Counted from the stretch's first letter, positions 26,892-36,014 are shown. The stretch is DNA of 64,000 nucleotides from Bryobacteraceae bacterium (GCA_947458745.1 CANGYQ010000011.1:62001-126000); one strand, 5' to 3'. A program made the numbers and translations. Notes: a model not told the origin generated them from the sequence alone.

Positions 26892-28604
26892 TCATTTCAG
26901 ATGTAGTTCGACCTTTTCAACCTTCACACCCTTAGAGGGCGTGAACGGGCCTTTTCGCTCGACTGCAATGGCAATGCTGTTTTCGCCTTGTTTGAGGATC
27001 GCGGTAGGAACGAGGAACTCAATACGGGTGAGGTGCTGGGCTTCGAGGTTCTTCACGAGTGCTCTAGGCGTCACGGTCTCCGGTTGTGGCAGCGGAGAGA
27101 AAATCCGAGTATCCTTCCACTGCGGGTCCACGAGTTCTCGCTTGAGCATGGCGCCGTTGAGTTGCACGGCGACTGCGTCGCCTTCGACGTGGTTAAACAC
27201 CACGAGCCGCAGCCTTGCGCCGGTGCCGGGCTTCACCGGCTCCCATACTGGCAGGCTGAGCGTGAAAGGCGTGCCGTCGAACCTGAGCGCGACCGGCAGC
27301 GCGGCGCCGGCGTTGGACGAACCGTGGCCCTCCACATGAGCGTAGCCTCCTCGTCGGTCCAGCGCGTAGTAGCGCGGCTTACCGGCAATGGTGGCGAGAC
27401 TGCCAATCGTGGTGAGGATTTCCGGATTGTACTTCGCCTGTTGGCGCAACCCGAGTCGTCTCGCATGTTCGGCAGACCCGGCCGGGTTATTGAAGATGCC
27501 AACGCCGTCCGCGCCCTGGTGCAGGTAGTTGCCAAAGACTCCGCTCAGCAGATCGAGCGACTGATCGCCGTGGTAGCCGTCAGTGGCATGGTAACAGTCG
27601 AAGCTTGGGATGAGCTTCACCGGTGCACTGTCCATCACCTTGCGGAATGAGGCCACATCCACGTTGATCGTCCGCGTGCCGAGCACGAGCACATCCACGA
27701 GGCCCTGCGAGGCCCAGGTCTTGATGTCGAAACCATCGGTGTGACAGCCCTCGACCGAATCCGGCACCCGCGCGGCCAGCAGGAAGGGACGGCCGCGTTT
27801 GGCAGCGCGTTCCTGCAGCATCTTGCGCACGTCGCGCAGGAAACTGGTGAGGTGCTCGCGGTTTTCCCACTGCTTGCCCGGCGGCAGGAAGGGTGTGTGC
27901 CGGAGAAAGTCGAGATGCACGCCGTCGAAGTCATAGTGCTCCACTACCTCGCGCACGACGGATAGGCGATAGTCCCGGACCTCCTTCACCGCGTAGTTCC
28001 AAAAGCCCTGCCACCACCAGGAGCGGATGAGCCAGTCGGGATGCGCGGCCTTCACCGGATTCTGTACGTCCTTCGCGATCTTCGGCGCCCCGCCGATTGT
28101 TTCATACGCGGCGAGGTCACCACGCTCGACCTCGTTCATGCGCAGGCCCCACCAGATTTCCTTGCCCCGCTTGTGGCCGTGCTTGATCAGTTCCTCGAAG
28201 TAGTCAAGCCCCTGCTCGCGCCACTTCATCAGGCCCGGATGCTCAATGGGGCGCAGAATCTTGCTGCGATAATGGGCGACACCTTCATTCGAGACATCGA
28301 GGCAGATCGCATCGAGCTGGCTGCCGGGCATGACGGCGAAATCGAAGACGTACCCCATCAACGCCTCCATGTCCGTGCCGAAGCCGCCCGTGAGCTGGAT
28401 GTCGGCCGCAGGATCATATTGGAAAAAGATGCGCCGCTGCCGGTTTACCGCGGCTTGATGCTCGGGCGTGAGTTTGAACTCGGCCGCGCTTAGTGCGCCG
28501 AAACTACTGAGGGCAGCTGCAGTTTGAACAAAATAGCGGCGGCCTATGAGCTGCGATGAGGCCGGCCTTGGCTTGTGGTTTCTATGTCGATTGTTTTCAT
28601 GCAT
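26892..28604 (-). CDS. Tat-exported glycosyl-hydrolase-like (GHL10-type) protein, copy 2
   Basis: This 570-residue close paralogue of copy 1 has the same signal (GRRYFVQTAAALSSFGAL), barrel motifs (WWGLRMNEVERGD, YDFDGVHLDFLRHTPF, SFDCYHATDGYHGD) and C-terminal sandwich. Differences cluster in the loop after NEVERGD (AAYETIGGAPK against IYYEKGGAGS) and in the C-terminal domain, which could alter substrate choice. AGGA precedes ATG 28604 by 9 bases. The 39 bases between this gene and copy 1 closely match the 39 bases upstream of this gene, marking the duplication boundary. Confidence 0.75.
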   Translation of the reverse strand: MHENNRHRNHKPRPASSQLIGRRYFVQTAAALSSFGALSAAEFKLTPEHQAAVNRQRRIFFQYDPAADIQLTGGFGTDMEALMGYVFDFAVMPGSQLDAICLDVSNEGVAHYRSKILRPIEHPGLMKWREQGLDYFEELIKHGHKRGKEIWWGLRMNEVERGDLAAYETIGGAPKIAKDVQNPVKAAHPDWLIRSWWWQGFWNYAVKEVRDYRLSVVREVVEHYDFDGVHLDFLRHTPFLPPGKQWENREHLTSFLRDVRKMLQERAAKRGRPFLLAARVPDSVEGCHTDGFDIKTWASQGLVDVLVLGTRTINVDVASFRKVMDSAPVKLIPSFDCYHATDGYHGDQSLDLLSGVFGNYLHQGADGVGIFNNPAGSAEHARRLGLRQQAKYNPEILTTIGSLATIAGKPRYYALDRRGGYAHVEGHGSSNAGAALPVALRFDGTPFTLSLPVWEPVKPGTGARLRLVVFNHVEGDAVAVQLNGAMLKRELVDPQWKDTRIFSPLPQPETVTPRALVKNLEAQHLTRIEFLVPTAILKQGENSIAIAVERKGPFTPSKGVKVEKVELHLK

Positions 28605-28643
28605 TGCGACGCATCCTGGTGTCACCGTCTAGTAGTACGACTC

Positions 28644-28760
28644 TCATTGCAAATGTAGTTCGATCTTTGGCGGGGGAAAGGCTCCTGGCCGGCGGACAGA
28701 CACAACGATTTCGTTCGCGCCCCGCTTCAACGCCTCTGCCGGTTCCGGCCACTGTAGATG
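28644..28760 (-). pseudogene. C-terminal remnant of a further GHL10-type paralogue
   Basis: The - strand encodes AEALKRGANEIVVSVRRPGAF and then PPPKIELHLQ followed by TGA, closely matching the last 40 residues of copies 1 and 2 (LKRGPNTLAISVNRTGSF and KIELHLK). No start or catalytic part is present: the frame closes just before the 3' end of copy 3. The downstream spacer is the same one found after copy 2. A fourth tandem gene was probably lost by deletion. Confidence 0.8.
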
Positions 28761-28762
28761 GC

Positions 28763-30400
28763 CTACGCCGTTTCATCGACATGCAGCTCTACTTTCTCCA
28801 CCCGGATCGCCTCGGTGGGCCGAAACGGTCCCCGCTTTGCCACGCGGAGGGACGCGGTATTGTCGCCCACACGCATGCCGCGCGAAGCGACGGCGAACTC
28901 CACCATGGTCAACTCTTGTTTGCCGGCTTTGCGAAGAAAGTTGTGCCCGCCGGAAACCGGCTGCGGTTCCGGTGAGAGAATCTGCCCGTCACGCCAATCC
29001 CGATCGCGGCGCCGCTCGACCAGAGGAACGCCGTTCCACGATACTTCCACCGCATCGTTAGGCCCCAGTTGGTGGAACACTACGCGGAGTACGAGATCGC
29101 GCGGCCAACGTCGCAAGTCCTCCCAAACCGGAAGGCGCACGATTGCGGCGCCGCCGCTATTGGCCAACGCCGCCGGCAACGGTGCATCGTCGTTCCGGTT
29201 GAAGTATCCTTCGGCGAACGGATAGCCACCACGCCGCTCCACTACATAGAATCGGCTGCCCTTTATCGTCTCCAGGCTGCCAATCTCATGATTGGCCTCG
29301 CCGTGCGATACAGGACTCGCCAACGCTCCCGCTTCTTTCGACATCTCCGGAGACGCACTCGCCCAGTTCATCGTCGCCACACTGTGCGCGCCCTGGTGCC
29401 ACCAGTTTCCGAACACCCCGCGGAAAAACTCGATCGGCGGATTGCGGTAGCCGTCCGTCGCGTGCCAGTCATCCAGGCTCGGCTGAAGGCGCACATGCGA
29501 GCGGCGGGTCAGGTCACGAAAAGACGCGATGTCTACATCCACCGACCGTGAGCCGAGCGCCAGGATGTCGATCAATCCCCGATCTACCCATTGCTGGACG
29601 TCAAACCCGTCGATCCGGCAGCCTTTCAGGTTCTGCGGAACTCTTACACCAAAAAGAAACGGCCGACCTCTCTCCTCGCCTCGACGCAACAACATCCGGC
29701 GCACCATGGCGACGAATTCCGTGGCCTCATCGCGGCGCTCCCATTGGCTCCCGGGCGGCAGTACGGGAACGTGCCGCGCGAAATCTAACTGAAGTCCGTC
29801 AAGATCGTAACGGCGCGTCAGTTCCTCCAGTATCGACAGCTTGAATTCCCGCAGACCCGGCGCAGCAAGGTTCCAGTGGCCCTGCCACCACCAGGTAGGA
29901 ATCACCCAATCGGGATGCGCCCGCTTGAGCGGGTTCAAGTTCTCCAGATCCACGCCGCCGCCGATGCGGAACCCGCCCACGCCGCGTTCCACCTCGCTCA
30001 TCCGATGGTTCCAGAAACATCGGATCTTACGCTGATGGCAGCCGGTCACGATGCGTTCAATGAAATCGATACCCTGGTCCCACCATTTCTGAAGGCCTGG
30101 CTGCTCCCAGCGCGGCAGGATGCGACTTGCGTAGGGCAGAATGCCTTCGTTGGAGATGTCCAGGCAATAGGTGTCGATCTGGTTCCCTGGCTCATCCATG
30201 AATCCAAAACGTTGGCGCAGCCACTTACCGATCTCAATCCCATACATGTCTGGCGGCTCGAAGTTGGCCGAGTCGTGCTGGAAGAAGATTCGTTGCGGGG
30301 CTGTCGCCATCTTCAGGTGTGGTTCCGGCAAACTCAGGCGCTGCGCCTGGCTGAGCGCCGGCGCCGCCGCGAGGAGGCCTCGTCGTGAGAGCTTGGTCAT
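28763..30400 (-). CDS. Tat-exported glycosyl-hydrolase-like (GHL10-type) protein, divergent copy 3
   Basis: This 545-residue protein has the same fold and motif order as copies 1 and 2 but is clearly diverged: LDISNEGILPY, FWNHRMSEVERG, YDLDGLQLDFARHVPV, SLDDWHATDGYRN. Its export signal (KLSRRGLLAAAPALSQA) is unrelated to the shared one of the other copies. The C-terminus ends KVELHVDETA. ATG 30400 has GAGG 6 bases upstream; GTG 30412 overlaps the stop of the sialidase-like gene and is a possible coupled start. Divergence suggests a related but different glycan target. Confidence 0.73.
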   Translation of the reverse strand: MTKLSRRGLLAAAPALSQAQRLSLPEPHLKMATAPQRIFFQHDSANFEPPDMYGIEIGKWLRQRFGFMDEPGNQIDTYCLDISNEGILPYASRILPRWEQPGLQKWWDQGIDFIERIVTGCHQRKIRCFWNHRMSEVERGVGGFRIGGGVDLENLNPLKRAHPDWVIPTWWWQGHWNLAAPGLREFKLSILEELTRRYDLDGLQLDFARHVPVLPPGSQWERRDEATEFVAMVRRMLLRRGEERGRPFLFGVRVPQNLKGCRIDGFDVQQWVDRGLIDILALGSRSVDVDIASFRDLTRRSHVRLQPSLDDWHATDGYRNPPIEFFRGVFGNWWHQGAHSVATMNWASASPEMSKEAGALASPVSHGEANHEIGSLETIKGSRFYVVERRGGYPFAEGYFNRNDDAPLPAALANSGGAAIVRLPVWEDLRRWPRDLVLRVVFHQLGPNDAVEVSWNGVPLVERRRDRDWRDGQILSPEPQPVSGGHNFLRKAGKQELTMVEFAVASRGMRVGDNTASLRVAKRGPFRPTEAIRVEKVELHVDETA

Positions 30401-30408
30401 AGTGCGCC

Positions 30409-31725
30409 TCACAGCTTCGGAGCGATGTCCATCGCCAGCGACCGGAAATTGCGGACGCGGTGAAAGGTCGCCAGGTCGGCATCGTGGTAGTCGCCCGAAT
30501 CGCGGCCCGTGCGCGAGAGCAAGGCGATGTCGTCGCCGTCGATCACCATCGAAGGGTACATGAAGGACTGCGTCATCTTCGGAGCCTTCGCGATGCTGCA
30601 GGCGGGCAACCAGTTCAACGCATCGAGGCTATAGGAAAGCATCAGCAGCCGTCGATCTTCGCGCAGGGACTGCCAGGCGGGCTTGTTCGGAGGTAGCTTG
30701 AGTTCAGGATCCTGATAGAGGCCCAACGAGTTGGTAGGGAAGTTCGAGGCCATCCAGAACAGCCTTGACCGTTCATCCCAGAGGATGTGGAACTTGCATT
30801 GCCCCCCGGGCACCGGGTAAAGCTGCCTGAACGTGAGCCCGAGCGTTCGACCCTCCCGCGTCAGATCAAACACAGCGGCCATGTTGGCCGTACCGTAACG
30901 ATTGATGACCGCACGGGCGATGACGAGTAGCCGGCCACCCGAGTTGACAACATTACCTTCGAGGCAGCGCATGGGCGAACCATCACTAAAGGTACCCGAC
31001 ATGATCTCATGTGGTATCGGCATCACGACCGCCTCGGACGCCACCCACGCCTCGGGACTGAGCAGCCCTTTCTTCAGTTCACAGGCCACCACTCCCATAT
31101 CCTCGAAGGCGCGGCCATTGGCCCAGTAGAGCCACCCATCCTGAATCACCATGCCAGTCTGAATGTTCCAGTGCTTGCGGACAGGATCTGCCTTGATCAC
31201 CTCCACCGGTTCGGTCCAACTCGCGCCCTCGTCATCGCTCGCGCTGACCCACACGCCGCTAAAGGTCTTGATCTGGGTGAACATGTAGAGTCGGCCTTCA
31301 TGGACGAAGAGCGTGGCTTCTGACCACGGCTTCTCGCAGACCTTGGTCCACGTCTTCCCTCCGTCCTTACTGCGCGACACCAGGATCGAACGCCATTTGT
31401 CGTCCGAAACTGCTGGATTCCGTGGCCCCCGCCCCCAGACCGGCGCGGCCACAATCAGGCGACCATTCGGCAAGATGGTCATGGCCGGGTCGTGGATGAA
31501 ATGGTTCTTATCCGGTACCTGCGTCACCACCACATAGTCCTGGCCGAGCGGCTGGTTCAGGGCAGTCCGGATTTTGCCGTTGCCCGGCTCAGCCGCCACT
31601 GCACTGGCGGACGCTCCAGCCAAGCTGCTGAGAGCGGCGGCGGTTTGCACAAAGTGCCGGCGGGTAATGAAATTCGGTGAACCCGGTCGAGCCTTGTGGT
31701 TCCTGTTTTGTTTGGTTGCGTTCAT
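30409..31725 (-). CDS. Tat-exported sialidase-superfamily (exo-alpha-sialidase-like) protein
   Basis: The 438-residue protein has a twin-arginine signal (TRRHFVQTAAALSSLAG) followed by a six-bladed propeller with Asp-boxes (SKDGGKTW, SDDEGASW). Sialidase-fold enzymes in such operons cleave sialic acid or other acidic sugars; the Arg triad cannot be assigned with confidence, so the activity is open. GGGAGA lies 4 bases before ATG 31725. Its signal-peptide coding region is clearly related to that of the GHL10-type copies 1 and 2 although the mature proteins are unrelated. It lies 42 bases downstream of the TonB receptor gene. Confidence 0.78.
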   Translation of the reverse strand: MNATKQNRNHKARPGSPNFITRRHFVQTAAALSSLAGASASAVAAEPGNGKIRTALNQPLGQDYVVVTQVPDKNHFIHDPAMTILPNGRLIVAAPVWGRGPRNPAVSDDKWRSILVSRSKDGGKTWTKVCEKPWSEATLFVHEGRLYMFTQIKTFSGVWVSASDDEGASWTEPVEVIKADPVRKHWNIQTGMVIQDGWLYWANGRAFEDMGVVACELKKGLLSPEAWVASEAVVMPIPHEIMSGTFSDGSPMRCLEGNVVNSGGRLLVIARAVINRYGTANMAAVFDLTREGRTLGLTFRQLYPVPGGQCKFHILWDERSRLFWMASNFPTNSLGLYQDPELKLPPNKPAWQSLREDRRLLMLSYSLDALNWLPACSIAKAPKMTQSFMYPSMVIDGDDIALLSRTGRDSGDYHDADLATFHRVRNFRSLAMDIAPKL

Positions 31726-31767
31726 GGTGTCTCCCTCGGCGTCTTAGTTCAGATGTAGGATTGTCAG

Positions 31768-34700
31768 CTAGAAAATGAGCCGCAGGCCAAGCTGCAACTG
31801 GCGCGGTGAATTGCCCAGCGTCAGCACCCGGCCGAAGTTCGGGCTGGTGATGTTGCCATTTGGGAGGCCGAACACAGTGTGGTTCAGCAGATTGAATGCC
31901 TCGCCGCGCAGTTCCATTGAAAGAGACTCCCTCACACGGAACTGCCGGAAAATCGAGGCGTCGAGATTCTCCAGTCCATCCGACCGCAAGGAATGGCGGC
32001 CGGCGTTGCCGAACGTGAACGGGGCCGGGGCCGCAAAGGCGGAGCGGTTGAACCACGCTTCCGGCCGCGGATTGTCGAGCTTATGGTTCCCCACGACGTT
32101 CAACCGCATATATTCGTTGTTGCCGGTGTTCGCGATATCCCCGCTGGCCGTCGGCGTGTACACTCGCCCCGAGCGCAAGCTCAATATCCCGTTCAGTTGC
32201 CAGCCCGAGGCCAACAGGTCCAGTGCGCGGTTGTGCGTGGAAAGCCGCCCCTTTCCGAAGGGCAACTCATACACCCAGCTCGACGTGAAGTTGTGCGTCA
32301 GGTCGGTGGCCGACACACTGCGATCCGCGTTCAAGTCATACGGATTCTGCACCGAGCATCCTTCGACGCCGAACCAGCCCGAACAACCTGTGTCGATTGA
32401 CTTGGACCACGTGTACGACACCAGGTAGGTGAGCCCGCGGCTCGCGCGCCGGTTCAAGCCCACTTGCAATCCGTGATAGGTGCCGCGCCCGTTGCTGCGG
32501 TCGTAGTTCATCGCATTGATGTAGGGAAACGGTGAGCGGTCCCGTGGGTTCCCGGGTCCCGGTGTCATCGCGACGTTGTAGAGCCCGCCGATGTCCAATC
32601 GCTTCGAGCCAGAACCGACGTAGTGCAGCGAAAGCACCGTGCCATCCACCAACTGATGCTGCATGCCGAGGGTCCATTGCAGCGAGTAGGGGTTCTTCCA
32701 TAGCGGATCCGCCCAGAACTGATTGCGGGTGAACGGCTTGGCTTCTGGAGTTAATCCACTGGCGGCACCGGCGAACGGATTCTTGAACGTTACCGTTGGC
32801 GGGGCATCGCTGCGATTTAAATTGGCTACCAGCTGTTGGGCCAACGACGGCCAGGAGCCCTGTACGTTGGTCGAGATCTGCTCGATGCCCGCCCAGCTAT
32901 CGAAGGAGACGCCGAACGACGCGCGCAGCGAAGTGGAAGGCCGCAGGCGGTAGGCTAAACCGAAACGCGGCTGCAGGTTGAGGTTGTTATTCTTACGCAG
33001 TTGGCCATCTGGCACCACAACCACGTTGGCCGGCAGTGTGCCGCCGGTAGTGGGAATGCAGGGTGCCCGGCCGCGTTCTGCGCACGACGGCACGGATTGC
33101 TGCAGCAGGTACACCCCGCGATTGAAGTCCATGAGCCCGACCTCCTGGTTCCGGTCCTCCGGCCGGCCAAAGCGGGGCCAAGCCGCGCGGTCATAGCGCA
33201 GGCCGATATTCACGGTCAGCTTGTTGGTGGCGCGCCACTGATCCTGGACGTAGAGTCCGAAGAGATTGCGAGCCGAACGGCTGATGATCGTGTTGCGGCG
33301 ATTGGCGTTGTCCGGGAACCCCAGGAGAAAAGAGGCAAGCGCGCTGCCGGTAGTGGCGGCTGCGGCCGGGTTCGAAGTCTGCGTCGCGATGAAGCTGACC
33401 GTAGCCGTGTTGGGAATGATGCGAACTCCTGAACGTACCCAATCGACGCCGAACTTCAGGCTGTGACGCCCCACGTTGCGAGACATGTCGCCACGGTATT
33501 GGTGGTTCCATGAGTCACTTGGTTGTAAATTCTCGCCGCCACCGAAGAAGTCGGCGACATTGAGCCCTGGCACGAGTTCCCGCGTGAGTTCGTAGTTCCG
33601 TGCCAGAGCATCAGAGAAGCCCGCGTTGGCCACGAAGTTATCGGGCAGGCCTCGAAAGCGTGTAAGGGTTTCGTCGAACTGCCGGCTGTGCCCGAACTGG
33701 AGTTGCAGCACGGTGGCGGCATTCAACGTATGGATCCAGGCAGCGCCAATATTGCGGCTCGAGGTGGGATTGGTGGTGGGCAGCGTGGGACGCCCAGCGG
33801 ACGTGCTGACGCTCGACAAGCGCCCACTCCACCGGAACCAGGCCAGATCCCGTTCACTGAAGGTGTGGTCGACGCGCGCGTGGTACTCCTCCTGATTCTG
33901 CGAGAAGGGTGTGTCATCCTGGGCGTTTCGGTCGCCGACTCCTGTCACGATGGGAGCGGGCAGCGTCGACCGGGCATAGAGCAGAGCGCCGGCATCCAGC
34001 AAGTTGGCCGGAATCCGGTTCCCCGGGAACGGATCGCGGAGAAACGTGCCCGGCCGGGCCGGATCCTGCCGCGTCGTCAGCGGATTGAAAATCTGGCGCG
34101 GCCAGTCACTCAGGTCGCCATTGAGGTTTGCCGAGGTCGGTACACGGAAGAAGGATTGGTTGGGGCGGCGCAGTTTGTACCCCTGGTAGCCCAGTAGGAA
34201 GAATGTCTTATTTTTCCCGGAATAGAGCTTTGGAATGGTGACCGGGCCACCAACACTGCCGCCATACTGATTCCATCGGAAAGGTGTCACGGCGGGCTGA
34301 AAGAAGCTGCGGGCATCAAAGGCATCGTTGCGAACGAACCACCAGCCGCTACCGTGCAACTCGTTCGTGCCTGCTTTTGTCACAACATTCACTACTCCTC
34401 CGAGTCCGCCACCGAACTCGGCCAGATCATTGTGCGCCTGCACCTTGAACTCCTGAATCGTCTCGACGATCGGCGTGACGATGTAGTAGTTCTGATTGGC
34501 TCCGAAGTTAACGACTCCGTCGAGCAGGAAGATATTGCTGCGCCCAGTTTGCCCATTCACCGATGGCATCACTACCGTGCCCACCGAGCGGAGCGGCCCG
34601 GTCGCGTTCTGGCTAACGCTCACCGGAGAGACGCCCGGCGTCAGGGCAAGGAGTTGGGAAAAGTTGCGGCCATTCAGCGGGAGATCCGCCACGGCCTTCT

Positions 34701-35121
34701 GTGAGACCACCGTTCCGAGTTCGGCTGTCGAACTCTGAACTTCTGCAGCCGATCCAGATACGGTAACCGACTGGGTGACGTCTCCAGGCTTCAGATCGAA
34801 ATCGAGCGTGGCCGTCTGGTTCACTTGCAGCGTGAAGGCACTCAAGCGTTGAGGCGCCATGCCGGTGGCCGATGCTTGCAGCGTGTAGCTGCCGGGCTGG
34901 ATGCCAAGAAACGTGTAGATCCCCGAATCATTACTGGCCGTCCACCTGGCGATACCGGTTCCCGTGTTGGTCAGTTCGATTGATGCGCCTGGAATCGAGG
35001 CGCCTGAAGCGTCCCGAACGCTGCCGCTCACCGTCGCCGTAGACAGTTGGGCAGGAAGCTTGGGGGCGACCATCAGCAGGACCGCAAAGGCGATAAAGAT
35101 CTTTTGACACGAAACGTTCAT
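31768..35121 (-). CDS. TonB-dependent receptor, Oar-like, with carboxypeptidase-regulatory domain
   Basis: The 1117-residue outer-membrane protein has a signal peptide (to about residue 24), a carboxypeptidase-regulatory-like beta-sandwich (VSGSVRDASGASIPGASIEL, residues about 30-115), a plug domain (LPLNGRNFSQLLALTPGV) and a large barrel ending in an aromatic residue (LGLRLIF). SusC/Oar-like receptors of this kind take up oligosaccharides or export/anchor material. It is first in the - strand series with the sialidase-like and GHL10-type enzymes, which suggests uptake of the glycan they release; no SusD is present. Confidence 0.88.
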   Translation of the reverse strand: MNVSCQKIFIAFAVLLMVAPKLPAQLSTATVSGSVRDASGASIPGASIELTNTGTGIARWTASNDSGIYTFLGIQPGSYTLQASATGMAPQRLSAFTLQVNQTATLDFDLKPGDVTQSVTVSGSAAEVQSSTAELGTVVSQKAVADLPLNGRNFSQLLALTPGVSPVSVSQNATGPLRSVGTVVMPSVNGQTGRSNIFLLDGVVNFGANQNYYIVTPIVETIQEFKVQAHNDLAEFGGGLGGVVNVVTKAGTNELHGSGWWFVRNDAFDARSFFQPAVTPFRWNQYGGSVGGPVTIPKLYSGKNKTFFLLGYQGYKLRRPNQSFFRVPTSANLNGDLSDWPRQIFNPLTTRQDPARPGTFLRDPFPGNRIPANLLDAGALLYARSTLPAPIVTGVGDRNAQDDTPFSQNQEEYHARVDHTFSERDLAWFRWSGRLSSVSTSAGRPTLPTTNPTSSRNIGAAWIHTLNAATVLQLQFGHSRQFDETLTRFRGLPDNFVANAGFSDALARNYELTRELVPGLNVADFFGGGENLQPSDSWNHQYRGDMSRNVGRHSLKFGVDWVRSGVRIIPNTATVSFIATQTSNPAAAATTGSALASFLLGFPDNANRRNTIISRSARNLFGLYVQDQWRATNKLTVNIGLRYDRAAWPRFGRPEDRNQEVGLMDFNRGVYLLQQSVPSCAERGRAPCIPTTGGTLPANVVVVPDGQLRKNNNLNLQPRFGLAYRLRPSTSLRASFGVSFDSWAGIEQISTNVQGSWPSLAQQLVANLNRSDAPPTVTFKNPFAGAASGLTPEAKPFTRNQFWADPLWKNPYSLQWTLGMQHQLVDGTVLSLHYVGSGSKRLDIGGLYNVAMTPGPGNPRDRSPFPYINAMNYDRSNGRGTYHGLQVGLNRRASRGLTYLVSYTWSKSIDTGCSGWFGVEGCSVQNPYDLNADRSVSATDLTHNFTSSWVYELPFGKGRLSTHNRALDLLASGWQLNGILSLRSGRVYTPTASGDIANTGNNEYMRLNVVGNHKLDNPRPEAWFNRSAFAAPAPFTFGNAGRHSLRSDGLENLDASIFRQFRVRESLSMELRGEAFNLLNHTVFGLPNGNITSPNFGRVLTLGNSPRQLQLGLRLIF

Positions 35122-35297
35122 GAGCGCATGGGTAACACCCGCCAGTCGGCCCGGGACAGTGCTTTACTGTCATTTGACCGTCACGAGATCCGTGTTTTCA
35201 TCGACTTGAGGAATTGGAGGATTTAGACGTCGGATGACGCATCTCCTGCGACAAACAGACGCCAAAGTGCCATGTGCGGTCCGCGGTGGGCCTATGC

Positions 35298-35507
35298 TCA
35301 AAGCATGGCCTCGCGGTATTGCGAGAACCGCTTGATGGGAACGTACGGTATATGGTACACGCCTCTCGCGGTACGCTCGATCCGACCGCGTTGCGCAAGT
35401 CTACAAAACGGACTCAGTGAATTCCGAATCCCGGCCTTCGCCGAGGTGAACAGTCAATCGTGTTCCTCGGCAAGGGCGACCAATTCGTCAAAAGGAGTGA
35501 GCGGCAC
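35298..35507 (-). pseudogene. AbiEi-like antitoxin N-terminal remnant with in-frame stop
   Basis: One - strand frame reads PFDELVALAEEHD, then TGA, then LFTSAKAGIRNS and on through RLAQRGRIERTARGVYHIPY to RFSQYREAML, ending at TGA. This resembles the AbiEi winged-helix N-terminus of type IV systems (AL..E..GLFT..ea...GI, RG.iER.arGvYri). The central stop and absence of the C-terminal domain mark it as dead. Bases 35443-35476 match 22816-22849 at 30 of 34 positions, so both remnants come from related genes. Confidence 0.68.
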
Positions 35508-35890
35508 ACCCGCAGACTATCCGGGCGTGCTTGGATTGCTAATTTAGTTCCACAAAGGAACGATTATGACGTTGAGCTGGGTACGGCTGAGCGGGCGGTT
35601 TTGTAGAAAAATGCAACCCACCTCAGAGCGATGTCAACGTAAAAGTTGTATCGACAGGAACCGAAAGCTCTGGCTTTAGTGGGACTCTGATCCAATCACC
35701 TCAAATGTATGTGCGAGAGCAACCATCACCGGAGATCGTGTCCAAAGCTCTGTATTGATACGGTTCTGATACGTTCGGCAGTTTGTGAGTGTGCACTTCA
35801 ATGAAAGACTCTTCTGAAGTACAAGAAAATGAAGGACTTACGGAATGGTCTAAAATGGCCTAATCCCAGATCCCCTGGCCGAAAAGCAGA
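35508..35890. other. Non-coding stretch between the AbiEi remnant and the tRNA gene
   Basis: No convincing gene is seen. It holds the repeat TTGATACGGTTCTGATACG at 35755-35773, the relative of the tandem repeat at 21733. A 37-codon frame at 35566-35679 has AAAGGA 6 bases before its ATG but looks random in composition. Confidence 0.4.
35755..35778. repeat. Second copy of the TTGATACGG tandem repeat
   Basis: The sequence TTGATACGGTTCTGATACG followed by TTCGGC matches 21733-21757 with one substitution and one missing base. Confidence 0.5.
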
Positions 35891-35917
35891 TGCTCCACAA
35901 ATCTCATCTGTGGAGCA
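35891..35917 (-). terminator. Probable terminator of tRNA-Val
   Basis: A perfect 9-bp stem (TGCTCCACA/TGTGGAGCA) with a 9-base loop lies 20 bases after the tRNA 3' end, followed on the - strand by TCTGCTTTT. Confidence 0.6.
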
Positions 35918-35937
35918 CCGTAAACTGTTGATTCTAA

Positions 35938-36014
35938 TGGTGGGCGCGCAGGGACTCGAACCCCGGACCTCCTGCGTGTGAAGCAGGCGCTCTAACCAGC
36001 TGAGCTACGCGCCC
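35938..36014 (-). tRNA. tRNA-Val (anticodon CAC)
   Basis: A full cloverleaf is visible on the - strand: acceptor stem GGGCGCG/CGCGCCC, D arm GCTCAGCTGGTTAGAGC, anticodon stem CCTGC/GCAGG with loop TTCACAC, T arm with TTCGAGT, discriminator A and an encoded CCA (35938-35940). The CAC anticodon reads GUG valine codons. The 3' end faces the accessory region at lower coordinates. Confidence 0.96.

Noticed and set aside
35272..35547. 91-residue frame on the + strand
   Set aside because: It is antisense to the AbiEi-like remnant, which explains the region better.
35566..35679. 37-codon frame with AAAGGA before ATG
   Set aside because: The ribosome site fits, but the product has no signal, motif or repeat and lies in decayed DNA.
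35938..36014. tRNA-Val as attachment site of an integrated island
   Set aside because: The 3' end faces the accessory region, but no copy of the tRNA 3' end and no integrase were found between 19.9 and 36 kb.
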